64,000 nucleotides of DNA, taken from assembly GCA_016714895.1 (NCBI GenBank), contig JADKBV010000011.1, positions 1,364,001 through 1,428,000 of the forward strand, written 5' to 3'. The stretch comes from Saprospiraceae bacterium (lineage in GTDB: Bacteria > Bacteroidota > Bacteroidia > Chitinophagales > Saprospiraceae). The notes under the pieces are model-generated. The model did not search any database and was not told the DNA's origin. It saw only the letters and a list, made by a program, of their open reading frames with translations. Each line of letters begins with the position of its first letter. The first letter of the stretch is position 1. Positions 46,796-56,708 of this stretch are shown in pieces. The translations under genes and the position numbers were made by a program.

Positions 46796-47650
46796 TTATT
46801 TAATGGTTTCTACTGTTTTGCCACAAGTAAGCATTTGCGAACCGTAGTATGGATTTTTTACTGCGTTTTCTTTGCTCAACCAATTTGCTCCTTTACCATC
46901 GTTATACATTGGGCAATTTTGATAGTATATAGAATAATCCTGTTTACTGACTTTGAGCAAAGCATAAAAGTTTGCTGACAAATCCATAAAAACGACACGC
47001 TGTTTTTCTATAATTGTAGTAGCTGCAATTTTTTCGGTATTTGATTTTAAACTACTCATCACTTTCATCCAAACAGTGTGTTCTTCTGATGAGAGTTTTT
47101 CCATTTTAACCGAATTGATATTTGCAAGTACGTCTTTAGCTAATGTTGAAACTAATTTACCGTCTGATTTTACCAAAGCATCTTTTAAAGCAAAGTAACT
47201 TTCGAAAATCGTTTTCAGTTGATTTACTTCTTGCTTCGTTTCAACTACGTTTTCTTGATTGTGCATTGAGTGGTCTTCAATAACTGCGGTTGAAACAATT
47301 GCCGTTTTGTTTACCCTTTCGTATTGGCAACATCCAGCAAGTTTACTATACACATCATCTGGAGCGAGGAATTTGTCGCTATCATAACCAGCCAATGCAA
47401 TACGTTTCAAAATTTCATCTTGATTTGTTTTGGTGCTGTCGTATGTGATTGTTGCCATTTTAGTGTCTTTGTTCCAGTCCACATTAGCAATCTTCTTTAC
47501 ACTTCCTGCTGTTTCAATGGTCTTTTCACACATTTCACAGTTACCATAAATTTTTACACTCTCAGTTTTAGTATTTTTAATTTGAGCATTACAAGAGGAA
47601 AATGAAAATAGCAATATAGTTGCTGCTGATATTTTTGAAATTAAGTTCAT
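46796..47650 (-). CDS. HMA-DUF3347 copper-binding lipoprotein
   Basis: This 284-residue protein has a lipoprotein-like leader (LLFSFSSCNAQ). An HMA domain with CEMC (about residues 38-41) follows, then a CC pair (AGCCQYE, about 107) and a DUF3347 domain (about 140-284). DUF3347 shows YFALKDALVKSDGKLVSTLA, and QNCPMYNDGKGANWLS ends with YYGSQMLTCGKTVETI, carrying Met, Cys and His ligands. It is probably a periplasmic copper or silver scavenger that hands copper to the oxidase. Confidence 0.82.
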   Translation of the reverse strand: MNLISKISAATILLFSFSSCNAQIKNTKTESVKIYGNCEMCEKTIETAGSVKKIANVDWNKDTKMATITYDSTKTNQDEILKRIALAGYDSDKFLAPDDVYSKLAGCCQYERVNKTAIVSTAVIEDHSMHNQENVVETKQEVNQLKTIFESYFALKDALVKSDGKLVSTLAKDVLANINSVKMEKLSSEEHTVWMKVMSSLKSNTEKIAATTIIEKQRVVFMDLSANFYALLKVSKQDYSIYYQNCPMYNDGKGANWLSKENAVKNPYYGSQMLTCGKTVETIK

Positions 47651-47660
47651 ATCTGTTTTT

Positions 47661-47888
47661 TTATTGGGTTAATAATTCAATTTTGAATCCTGCTTCCTTT
47701 ACTTTTTGCATTACTTCTTCTTCGGTAATTCCTTCGGAATGCACAGAAAGAATTTTGTCTTTGCTTGCGGTGTCCACATCCCAATGACAGATGCCTTCAC
47801 CTTCATTGAGGAATGGAGTAACTTTAGCCACACATCCACCGCAGTTGATGTTGGTTTTGAATTTTAATGTTTTATCGTTCGTTTTCAT
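47661..47888 (-). CDS. CopZ-like copper chaperone (HMA domain)
   Basis: This 75-residue single HMA domain has the metal site NCGGCVAKVTPFL (CGGC near residues 17-20) and ends with GFKIELLTQ. Such chaperones pass Cu(I) to the P-type ATPase encoded immediately upstream. It lies 10 bases upstream of the HMA-DUF3347 gene, in one transcriptional direction with the ATPase. Confidence 0.85.
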   Translation of the reverse strand: MKTNDKTLKFKTNINCGGCVAKVTPFLNEGEGICHWDVDTASKDKILSVHSEGITEEEVMQKVKEAGFKIELLTQ

Positions 47889-47974
47889 TTTAATGTTTGT
47901 TTAAAATATATACTGCAAATTTCGCAAGCATTCAGTCTAAATCCATTGCTGTATTTTGAATTGATTTGTAACAT

Positions 47975-50395
47975 TTACGTCTGATTATTTTTATACTTCA
48001 ACCACAAACTATTGCTTACTACACTTACACTGCTCAATGCCATTGCTGCACCTGCAATCATCGGGTTAAGTAAGAAACCGTTAATCGGGTATAAAATACC
48101 TGCTGCAATAGGAATACCAATCAAATTGTAAATAAATGCCCAAAACAGGTTTTGTTTAATGGTGCGAACTGTTGATTTTGATAAATGAATTGCTTCGGGG
48201 ATTTTTTGTAAGGTCTGATGAAATGATAGTCATTTTAGCTACATCCATTGCAATGTCGCTTCCTTTGCCCATTGCTATACTCACGTCTGCTTGTGCCAAT
48301 GCTGTGCTGTCATTGATACCATCGCCAACCATCGCTACAACCTTTCCTTGTTGCTGCAATTGTTTAACGAATGCGGCTTTATGTTCAGGCAGTACTTCTG
48401 CTTTGTAATGTTTGATTCCAACTTTTTCTGAAACAGCTTTGGCTGTCATTTCATTGTCGCCTGTGAGCATATAAACTTCAATGCCTGATAGCTGTAATTC
48501 TTCAATTGCCTTTTTTAGAAGTTGCTTTAATCTGGTCAGCTATTGCTAATATGGCTATTGTTTTTTTCGTATTGGCAAACCAAATTACTGTTTTGGCTTC
48601 ATTGCCCCATTGATTGGCTTTTTGAGCAACCGCATTTTCAATCAAAATTTCATTTTCTTGTATCAGTCTTTTGTTTCCAATGAAATAAGTTATACCGTCA
48701 ATCTCAGCTTTTGCTCCTTTTCCTGTGATACTTTCAAATTGAGTTATTGAAACGGTATTCTGATTTTTTAAATGAGAAACAACCGCATCTGCCAATGGGT
48801 GTTCAGATTGTTTTTCAATGCTGAATAGTATTTGTTTTAATATCGGGGTTTCTTCAGTCCAAAAATCATTCGTTACAACAGGTTTACCTTCTGTGATGGT
48901 TCCTGTTTTATCGAGTATTACAGCATTTACCTTTTTGCTAACTCAAGACTTTCTGCATCTTTAATTAAGATTCCTTTTTCAGCTCCTTTGCCCACACCAA
49001 CCATAATTGCAGTCGGAGTAGCTAAACCTAAAGCACAAGGACAGGCAATAACCAATACGGTAATAAGAGCTAACAATCCCTGAGTAAAGCCATTGTCTCC
49101 GCCAAAGATGTTCCATACTATAAATGAAGCAACGGCAATTACAATTACAATGGGCACGAAAATTCCTGCAATTTTATCCACCAATTTTGGACAGGAGCTT
49201 TACTGCCTTGTGCGTCTTGCACCATTTTGATAATGTGTGCAAGCATAGTTTCACTGCCTACTTTATCGGCTTTAAATTGGAAGCTACCTTTTTGATTAAT
49301 AGTTCCCGCAAATACTTTGTCGTTTTCATTTTTCAACACAGGAACAGGCTCACCGCTCAACATACTTTCGTCAACAAAAGAGTTTCCGTTAATTACTATT
49401 CCATCTACCGCAATTTGCTCGCCTGGTTTTACCACAATTGTATTACCTATTTCAACTTGCTCAATGGGGATTTCCATTTGATAACCACCATCCTGTACAA
49501 TCGTTACTGTTTTTGGCTGTAAACCCATCAATTTCTTTATTGCAGATGAAGTATTTCCTTTGGCTTTTTCTTCCAATAGTTTACCCAATAATATAAAGCC
49601 AATGATAACAGAAGCAGCTTCAAAATAAACGTGAGCGTGTAATCCCCTTTCGTGCCAAAATTCAGGAAACAGTGTGTTGAAAACACTGAAAATGTAAGCA
49701 ACACCTGTGCTTAATGCCACCAAAGTATCCATATTGGCAGATCGATGTTTGGCTTGTTTCCAAGCATTGATGTAAAAATCTCTCCCTAACCAAAATAAAA
49801 CTGGGGTACTTAAAAACCACATTATTTCATTCGCAAAGGGCATATTCATAAAGAACATTCCGATTACTACTACAGGAATGGATAGTATCAACGCCCAATA
49901 GGTTTTCTTTTTGAGAGTTTTAAAGTTTTCTTTCTGAATATGCTCAATGGTCTCATCACCAGAAGGACTTTCATCAATTAACAAATCGTAACCAATACTT
50001 TGAACAACTTTTCTCAAATGCTCTACTTGTATCAAACTCGGTATAAATTCTACTGAGACCTTTGCATTTGCATAATTCACGCTTGCATTCACAACTCCTG
50101 CCTGAGATTTAAGCATACTCTCCACACTAATCGCACAAGAAGCACACGTCATTTGTAATACAGGGAATGATTTCTTTACGGTAGTTACTCCATAACCCAA
50201 ATCTCGAATAGTTTTTACAGCTTCTGAAACTGTTTCCCGATTTTGAGTTTCAATGATTGCTTCCTTATTGTTGAGTTCCACTCGGTGTGATTCAACACCA
50301 TTAAGTTTTGCCAATCCATTGTCCACAATTAAAGCACAGTGTTCACTTTCAACGCCTTCAAGTGGTATCCTAAATTCATTATTATTTGTTGCCAT
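47975..50395 (-). pseudogene. copA: Copper-translocating P1B-type ATPase, broken by five homopolymer frameshifts
   Basis: The N-terminus holds a degenerate HMA domain (SEHCALIV) and a canonical one (MTCASC). Then come about eight membrane helices, the CPC motif (ACPCALGLATPTA), DKTG (in the shifted frame near 48910), the HP-type SEHPLADAV, TGDNEMTAKAV, and GDGINDSTALAQADVSIAMG. Frame changes occur at 49185-49188 (-1), 48932-48936 (-1), 48511-48516 (+1) and 48202-48207 (+1). The final stretch (IPEAIHLSKSTVRTI, ending KYKNNQT at 47975) is also recovered only by shifting frame. The protein, if repaired, would be about 800 residues. Every break lies in an A or T run and no motif is lost, so sequencing error is likely. 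Confidence 0.85.
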
Positions 50396-50504
50396 ACCTT
50401 TTTTATTTAATTACAAGGCAAAGGTGGCAACATTACATTTCTTACCCGTTACCTGATTTTGGATTGTATTTGTAACATTTACACTTCGTCTAGTGGTTTG
50501 CGCT

Positions 50505-51038
50505 TTATTTCCTTGATATTCTTAAAGTGAGTAGGGGTAAGTCCTGTAACTTTTTAAACTGATTGCTCAAATATCCAACACTCGAATAATTCATTTGATA
50601 AGCAATTTCGCTTAATGATAATTCGTCATAAACCAAAAGTTCTTTCACCTTCTCAATTTTTTGAGCAATGAAATATTTTTCAATAGTCGTTCCTTCAACT
50701 TCGGAAAACAGATTTGATAAGTAAGTATAGTCGTGATGAAGTTTACTGCTCAAATAGTCAGATAAATTCGATTTTAATTCGCTGTTGTTTTGGTGTATAA
50801 TTTCAATAATGGAAGACTTAATTTGTCCGATTAGGCGACTTTTTTTGTCATCAATCAATTCAAATCCAAACGTTTTTAGATGATCGTCAAGGTTAGTTTT
50901 CTCAATTTCAGTCAAGTCGTTTTTGAGTTCAACTTCACCTAAACTAATATTCAAAGTTTGAAAACATAGTTTCTCTAATTCATTTTTCACTACCATTATG
51001 CAGCGATTACAAACCATATTTTTAATATAAATTTTCAT
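50505..51038 (-). CDS. AraC-family regulator with metal-binding CxxC N-terminus (frameshifted at the C-terminus)
   Basis: The frame has 177 residues. The N-terminus (MKIYIKNMVCNRCIMVVKNE) is an HMA-like segment with CNRC. The C-terminus has an AraC-type helix-turn-helix pair (SLSEIAYQMNYSSVGYLSNQFKK). After that the frame turns to a short unrelated tail. Adding one A in the run at 50551-50555 restores VTGLTPTHFKNIKEIKRK and extends the gene to 50479, the expected AraC ending. Divergence from the flanking spacer and position before copA suggest it is a copper-responsive activator. Confidence 0.82.
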   Translation of the reverse strand: MKIYIKNMVCNRCIMVVKNELEKLCFQTLNISLGEVELKNDLTEIEKTNLDDHLKTFGFELIDDKKSRLIGQIKSSIIEIIHQNNSELKSNLSDYLSSKLHHDYTYLSNLFSEVEGTTIEKYFIAQKIEKVKELLVYDELSLSEIAYQMNYSSVGYLSNQFKKLQDLPLLTLRISRK

Positions 51039-51533
51039 ATGCTAATGTTTATGTCGTGCGATGGCAAAAAAGTGGCTCTTTTGGTTTTGCGAAGGTCGGT
51101 TTGTGTGTCGGGCAAAAACCAAATGTGCCGTTTGTGCGCCTGCCTAAAATTGTTTTTAAAAAATGCGGGGCGGCAAAAAAAAATAAAAAAACATTGGGGC
51201 GGCTTGAGTGTCGGATTACTCGCTGTCCCGTTTCAATATGGTCTGTATGTTTTTGGTCACCTGTCAAAATGGTTTGTTTTTGTTTTAATGTTTAAATTTT
51301 GGTCGGTCTATCGTCTTCGGAACGGTCGTCCTACCATTGGCGAGGGTCGGGTCGTTGCTGGTGTGGTTTTGGCGATAGCCAAAACTGTCGAACACCTGTT
51401 ATGGTTTCCATTCTTTTCATATTTTTAGACAGCCTTTGGATTAATAATCACCCGCCCCCCCTTAATGAAAAGAATTTGAGGGCCACCGCGAAGCGTTAAT
51501 TTCTAATCAATAAATCAAACCCCAAGCCCCCCC
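51039..51533. other. GT-rich spacer right of the copper genes
   Basis: About 390 bases of the plus strand are G/T-rich with repeated GTCG, GGTT and TTTGTG words. Frames here are open only because stops are rare in such sequence. No RNA or protein was recognised. It resembles the spacer at 44.26-44.48 kb. Confidence 0.4.
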
Positions 51534-53750
51534 TTAAGTATCTGGAAGTTTTTTCTCTTCTATCAATACATCGAGCAATAATTTTTCGGCTAATAATAAT
51601 TTAGATTTTTGATTAGGGTCTGCATAAGCATATTGTTGGTATGCAGTTGCAAGATTTTTTTTGGTGTCTTTGTCCTTTGGTCTAAGAGCTAAACTTTTCT
51701 CTGTATAGGCTATACTCTTTGCGTATTCTTTTTGCATAGAATAAGCAGTTCCCAATAAAAGAAATACCTCTGCATTCTTAGGGTCTAAAGTAGCGGCATT
51801 TTCTAAAAATTTAATACCTGTATTTATATCACCAAATTTCTCTCCCATCACCTTGCCTATATCCATATTGCACAAAGATTTAAATTCTGTAAGAATAGTA
51901 TCCATACCAATGCTTTTATATTTATCAGCCTGATCATAAGCAGCCAAAGCGGTATTCAGCTTGGTAAGGTTGACATTAGGGGTATTGCTTTCCATTTCGC
52001 CAAGAAAGTGATGTGCATTGGCCAAGAACATCCATGCTTTATTGTTCATTGGATGAATTTCAAGTGCTTTTTTTGATAATGGAATGGCCTGATTAAATAA
52101 TTCAGCTCTTTCATTATCCGTTTCTTTCAAAGCAGCTTTTTTTTGCTCTGCAATTAAATCTTCAATCTCTGATTCTTTTTTTTCTTTGATAATGTTAGCT
52201 TGATTGATCAATTCTCCTGCAAGATCTGCATGTATCTTTCCACTATTCTTTGAAACTTTTATGTCCTTTGAAAACAAAGTAAAATTATCTTTCCAATCAA
52301 AATTCCTATTAATCGTTATGACAGAAAATATCAATACAATAACTCCTAAACCAAAGGCTATTAATTTGAATCCACTTTCATTACTACTGCTACTCCATTT
52401 TTTGCCAAGTTCATAAAGCAAGCTCGCAACTATTAAACTAAAACCAAGCGAAGGCATAAACATAAATCGCTCTGCCATATTGGTTCCAATAGGAAAGAAT
52501 AAGTTAGATACAATGGAAAAAGTGATGAAGTAATACAAAATACCAAAGGCAATGATTCTATTTTTTCGAATATAGTATATCGACCAACCTAATAAGAACA
52601 AATGAATAATTACGGAAACAATTACGGAAATATCCGAAAATGATTTAACCTTGATATGCCTGGGATAATAATCTACCGTAAGTGGATAAGGTAGAACAAG
52701 CAATTGTAAATACTTACCCCATGTATAAAAATTAGTTGCCAATTGATTGTTGTATGGTATTTTAGTAAACGTATTTTCATTCGGATTGACAAGCGTCTTA
52801 ATATCTGATCCTTGTACCAAGGGTGCATACTCTGCCTTAGTATCTAATACTAAGAAAGGATCATTCATCAATTCTTCAGCGATTGGTTGCTTATTGGGTT
52901 GATGTAAAACGGCTGTCCTTATGCCCAGGAAAATAAATAAAGGCAATAATAGTGGCATCGTCAATCTGAAAATATTCCGTGTGCTTGCCTCTGTAAAAAA
53001 CCACATCGCCAATGGAATGATGGCTATAAAAGTGACAGCAGACTCTTTGGCAAATAAGGCCAACAGATAACAAACAGCAGCATAAATCAAATACCTCTGA
53101 CTTTTAAAATTAGGTTCACTTTTGTCTTTTAAAAACTGAAGCAACACAAAGTGCAGCGTTGCCACTGAACCCAACATGGTCAGTATCTCATCCAATCCTT
53201 TTACATTGGCCACGGCCTCAGTATGTAAGGGATGGACTGTAAATATAAGTGTGGCGGCAAATGCTATAAAATCAGCTTTGGTATTATTGGCGTCTTGCTT
53301 AAAATTGAATAATAAAAGCAAAGTTCTGTAAATGAATACACAAAGCAAAGCATACCACAAGGCATTAAAAAAATGCAAAATATTTGGGAACCAGGTCTTA
53401 TCGCTTAGGTCCTTAATTTTATTTTCTGTCTTGTCTTTTTCTATTTCCTGATGGATGTCTTTTTTTGTCGAAGCAAATATTTCTGCTTGTACCGCAAAAA
53501 ACACAGGCGATAGCGGTCTATACCTTCCACCTGATACTGCATTTACATCTTGTCCGTAAAGTCCGGCAAAAGCATCTTTGGTCATGATGTCTGGAATGCC
53601 AGAGATACCTTTTTTTACAAAATTATTTTGATGGATTATGACGCTATCATCTATGGCCCATTTATTAGGAATGGTATTGATATATATTAAAAGTGCAATG
53701 GAGAAGATCATCCATTGCACTTTTTGATATTTTTTTAAGAAATTTATCAT
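51534..53750 (-). CDS. TMTC-like polytopic membrane protein with C-terminal TPR repeats
   Basis: This 738-residue protein has about ten membrane helices over residues 10-470. An early extracytoplasmic loop contains WAIDDSVIIHQNNFVKKGISG and GGRYRPLSPVFFAVQ, patterns seen in TMTC/PMT-type mannosyltransferase relatives. The C-terminal 250 residues contain TPR repeats (for example PKNAEVFLLLGTAYSMQKEYAKS and LRPKDKDTKKNLATAYQQYA). It probably glycosylates or assembles surface proteins. The C1q-like surface gene next to it on the same strand is a candidate client, by inference only. Confidence 0.72.
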   Translation of the reverse strand: MINFLKKYQKVQWMIFSIALLIYINTIPNKWAIDDSVIIHQNNFVKKGISGIPDIMTKDAFAGLYGQDVNAVSGGRYRPLSPVFFAVQAEIFASTKKDIHQEIEKDKTENKIKDLSDKTWFPNILHFFNALWYALLCVFIYRTLLLLFNFKQDANNTKADFIAFAATLIFTVHPLHTEAVANVKGLDEILTMLGSVATLHFVLLQFLKDKSEPNFKSQRYLIYAAVCYLLALFAKESAVTFIAIIPLAMWFFTEASTRNIFRLTMPLLLPLFIFLGIRTAVLHQPNKQPIAEELMNDPFLVLDTKAEYAPLVQGSDIKTLVNPNENTFTKIPYNNQLATNFYTWGKYLQLLVLPYPLTVDYYPRHIKVKSFSDISVIVSVIIHLFLLGWSIYYIRKNRIIAFGILYYFITFSIVSNLFFPIGTNMAERFMFMPSLGFSLIVASLLYELGKKWSSSSNESGFKLIAFGLGVIVLIFSVITINRNFDWKDNFTLFSKDIKVSKNSGKIHADLAGELINQANIIKEKKESEIEDLIAEQKKAALKETDNERAELFNQAIPLSKKALEIHPMNNKAWMFLANAHHFLGEMESNTPNVNLTKLNTALAAYDQADKYKSIGMDTILTEFKSLCNMDIGKVMGEKFGDINTGIKFLENAATLDPKNAEVFLLLGTAYSMQKEYAKSIAYTEKSLALRPKDKDTKKNLATAYQQYAYADPNQKSKLLLAEKLLLDVLIEEKKLPDT

Positions 53751-53821
53751 ACTTATGATTAAAGTTTGATAAGTCTAGTCTTATCAAATTTCATTATATT
53801 CTTTCTTTGAATCCAAAAACG

Positions 53822-54754
53822 CTAATTCAATTTGACAATTGTCATATTTGTAGTACCATCCTGTGATGGTGTTGCACTAGCGGTACTTAAATGACTATGC
53901 ATCCGCAGTGAAAATGTTTGACCGGCATTTAGATAGATCAAAGCCTGTATTTTTGCACGGTGCTTGTACGGATTAGGATGGACCTGGGTAAGTTGCGTAG
54001 TAACATCACCAAAAAAATCACCTTCACCGCCAGTTATATCTGATACAGGTAATGCCTGATTATTGTCCACATCAATAGAAGGTACTGGAACAGTAGAAGT
54101 ACCTGCTAGATTAATGGAATGAACAGAGACCATATAAAGTCCAGCTGAAGGGGCAGTAAAAATACCTGTGGCCGCATTCCACGCACCGCCTACATTGGTG
54201 TTGATACCTCCCATGCAAGTGGCTATAACTGGCAAGACAAAGCTAGATCCTGTAACAAAGGATTGAGCCGAATTGGCAAATACCCGTACTAATAATTGAG
54301 CTCCACCACCACCAGATGCAGAGCCCCAGCTGAGTGTACCTGCACCATTTGTTGTCAACACTTGGCCATTGGTGCCAGTTGTGGTTGGGTAGGTATTTGG
54401 CCCGATCTTAGCCTTGGCGGCACCAATACTATCAACTGCGATGATGTCTTGGCTTGCCATGTTAAGATTTGTTGTGGCTGTATGGTTTCCGAGGTTGTCA
54501 CCACTTATCAAGGTCCATGCACCATTGAAGTAGTAAAATCCCTTGGGTGCTGTGGTCTGATACACCATAAGACCCTCTGCTGGGCTTCCTATAGCCGATG
54601 CCAAAGCTACTCTTGGTATAAGTAAACCTTTGTCGGTGGAAGTTACATCCAGAGCTGCAGATGCATCAGGCATGGTAGTGTTGATACCAACCTGTGCTTG
54701 CGATAATAGTGAACAAACCAAAAGAAAGAAAAAGGAAAGAAAAAGTTGTTTCAT
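53822..54754 (-). CDS. Surface protein with C1q/TNF-like C-terminal domain
   Basis: This 310-residue protein has a signal peptide (LSFFFLLVCSLLSQAQ). The common Bacteroidota opening VGINTTMPDASAALDVTS and GLLIPRVAL follows, then a repeat-like linker (NGQVLTTNGAGTLSWGS). The C-terminal jelly-roll-like domain (about 175-310) has WNAATGIFTAPSAGLYMVSVH and QALIYLNAGQTFSLRM, matching C1q-like folds used for trimeric binding. It is probably an exported adhesin or structural protein. Confidence 0.7.
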   Translation of the reverse strand: MKQLFLSFFFLLVCSLLSQAQVGINTTMPDASAALDVTSTDKGLLIPRVALASAIGSPAEGLMVYQTTAPKGFYYFNGAWTLISGDNLGNHTATTNLNMASQDIIAVDSIGAAKAKIGPNTYPTTTGTNGQVLTTNGAGTLSWGSASGGGGAQLLVRVFANSAQSFVTGSSFVLPVIATCMGGINTNVGGAWNAATGIFTAPSAGLYMVSVHSINLAGTSTVPVPSIDVDNNQALPVSDITGGEGDFFGDVTTQLTQVHPNPYKHRAKIQALIYLNAGQTFSLRMHSHLSTASATPSQDGTTNMTIVKLN

Positions 54755-55363
54755 TTTTTAATGTATTAAATTATTGAATATTTATGCACAAAGTTACTTT
54801 ATTTTATTTGGTTTTATTTTCGGATTTATGGTTTAATTTTTCTTTTCATGAGCCATAACTTGTTTATATACGCATAAAAAATATTGAAACTTTCGTTTTT
54901 TATTATTTTTTACTAAATTTTATTTACTTTTTTGTTGCATTCCCACATCAATCCCCTTAAAAAAGAGATATTTACGCTCCTATTCCTACAAAAAAATATC
55001 CTATTTTATAAAATTCATACCCTACATTGAAACTACCATCGGGCCATTATCACTAATGTTTGTCTGCATCTTGCTACATCCATATGGAAGAATTACAGAA
55101 AAATTTATGTTCGGTATCGTTATTTTGCTCAGTGTAGGGATATTACTACTCAGGGATGACAGCATAAGTCCGAAAAATGATGATCGTTGTCTTTTTACCT
55201 TACTTTTAAGATAGTTTTGATTTTGTAATGAATTATTAGGCAAATATATGGATTGGTTGCAATTTTTCAACTTTTTTTTATCTTATTTTTCGTTTGAGGG
55301 TATTGTTGTTTTTTGATTTGGGTGGTACCTTTAAAAGTCAGGCATTTTCAAATGGTTTTCTTT

Positions 55364-55460
55364 CGCCTCATAGGCCGGCGGGGCTTTTACTTTTGTCTCG
55401 TCCCATAAGACGAGACCACAAAAGTAAACAAAAAGGCCAGGCTCAAAAAAGGTGATTGCG
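55364..55460 (+). repeat. Composite hairpin repeat, copy 1
   Basis: CGCCTCATAGGCCGGCGGGG is followed by a hairpin whose arms are ACTTTTGT...ACAAAAGT with inner CTCGTC/GACGAG. It then continues CAAAAAGGCCAGGCTCAAAA and GGTGATTGCGCA. It matches copy 2 at 55656. Confidence 0.65.
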
Positions 55461-55587
55461 CAATTGGGCGTTTGTGCCGCAAGAAAAAATTATTCAAGAG
55501 CATTTGTCGTAGCCCGCTTCGCGGTTCCCTCACTTGGAAACCACGTATGGGTTTCCACTTTTTTTCAAAAAGATCGCTCGGTCACAC

Positions 55588-55655
55588 TGGTTTTTGAGCC
55601 GGGATTGTCGTCCCGAGGAGAGTTGTCAATAACAGAAGTATTCACAGATTTTCCC
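55588..55655 (+). repeat. GAGCCGG-TTGTCGTC repeat, copy A
   Basis: TGGTTTTTGAGCCGGGATTG, then TCGTC, GAGGAGAGTTGTCAATAAC and AGAAGTATT. It aligns with copies at 55879 and 56334 and is placed directly before composite copy 2. Confidence 0.6.
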
Positions 55656-55740
55656 ACGCCTGGAGCCGGCGGGGCTCTTACTTTTTCCATTGCCGAAAAA
55701 GTAAGCAAAAAGTCTAGGCTCAAAAAAGGTGATTGCGCAC
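55656..55740 (+). repeat. Composite hairpin repeat, copy 2
   Basis: CGCCTGGAGCCGGCGGGGCT is followed by CTTACTTTTTC...GAAAAAGTAAG, a perfect 11-base-pair hairpin, then CAAAAAGTCTAGGCTCAAAA and GGTGATTGCGCAC. Confidence 0.65.
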
Positions 55741-55878
55741 ATACACATTTGTGCAAGTTCTTAACATGCTGCTTGTGCGCACCGTGTATGATAAATCTAT
55801 CCCACGGATCGGTCTGGCATTTGTGTTTCGTTTACACGGGCAAGCACCCCGGTTTTACATTTCGGGTCGAGTTGGAGA

Positions 55879-55995
55879 CCCGATTTGTCAACACTATCAC
55901 TGGTTTTTGAGCCGGGTTTGTCGTCCGGAGGAGAGTTCTCAAAAACAGAAATATTTTGATGGTTATTTTTCGCCTCAAGGCCGGCGGGGCTATTC
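55879..55995 (+). repeat. GAGCCGG-TTGTCGTC repeat copy B joined to a truncated composite repeat
   Basis: CCCGATTTGTCAACACTATC, then TGGTTTTTGAGCCGGGTTTG and GAGAGTTCTCAAAAACAGAA. It runs directly into CGCCTCAAGGCCGGCGGGGC, where the hairpin part is missing. The junction shows that the two motif blocks form one element. Confidence 0.6.
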
Positions 55996-56333
55996 TTCTA
56001 AGATATCAGGGCTACACCCTTGTTAAGATAACCAGATAATCACAAGTATTAAATCACAAAAGTTTAGACCCTGTGCGAGATCTACAGTAACTTTTAAAAT
56101 TCTCCACCCGCGAGCCGTGGTTCGCGGTTCCTTCCCTATTTTGAGCCCTTATAGGTGGGCTCAAAATTGCTACGCAACAGTCAGTCACCCTTCCATCTTG
56201 AGGGATGACTGAATGGTCCCGACTGAAAGAAGGGAACAGAGTGAACAATTTCACTCTGTAATGAAGGAACCACAAACAACGGCTTGTGGCGTGACAAAAT
56301 GGGTAAAAACAGACAATTCGAAGCATTGAAAAA

Positions 56334-56416
56334 CCCGATTTTTCAACACGATCACTATTTTTGAGCCGGGTTTGTCGTCAGGACATGAGTTGTCAAAAAC
56401 AGAAATATTTAAATGG
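56334..56416 (+). repeat. GAGCCGG-TTGTCGTC repeat, copy C
   Basis: CCCGATTTTTCAACACGATC, then TTTTTGAGCCGGGTTTGTCG, then GTTGTCAAAAACAGAAATAT. The copy aligns with 55879-55965. Confidence 0.6.
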
Positions 56417-56625
56417 CATAAAATAAGGATCATTAATTTCAAGTACTTAACAATCCTGAAAGGATTGAATATGAATAGCCCCGAATGAAATTCGGGGTTC
56501 CGAAAGACAAATCCCCCCAACCGCGAAGTGGTTGAATGTCCGGGGATGATTTTTATTTCTACCTAATACATTTCAAAATATGGACAACCCGATTGCCAAA
56601 GTGTCCTGTCCAAAATACATTTCCA

Positions 56626-56668
56626 CCACCTCAGGGCCGGCGGGGCTCTTACTTTTGTCATCACCGGA
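56626..56668 (+). repeat. Composite hairpin repeat, truncated copy
   Basis: CACCTCAGGGCCGGCGGGGC and TCTTACTTTTGTC match the left half of copies 1 and 2. The right hairpin arm is absent. Confidence 0.5.
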
Positions 56669-56708
56669 TTTGAAAGCCTAAATATCTACCTCAGTCTTAT
56701 TTTCATTT

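Noticed and set aside
51049..51499. Overlapping frames in the GT-rich spacer next to the AraC regulator
   Set aside because: Stops are rare in GT-rich sequence. The predicted proteins have no recognisable domain and overlap in several frames.
55022..55270. 82-residue minus-strand frame upstream of the C1q-like gene
   Set aside because: No signal peptide, family pattern or operon context. It is AT-rich spacer.
55452..56520. Short frames in the repeat-rich region between the C1q-like gene and the tandem array
   Set aside because: They overlap each other on both strands, cross repeat copies and show no family features.
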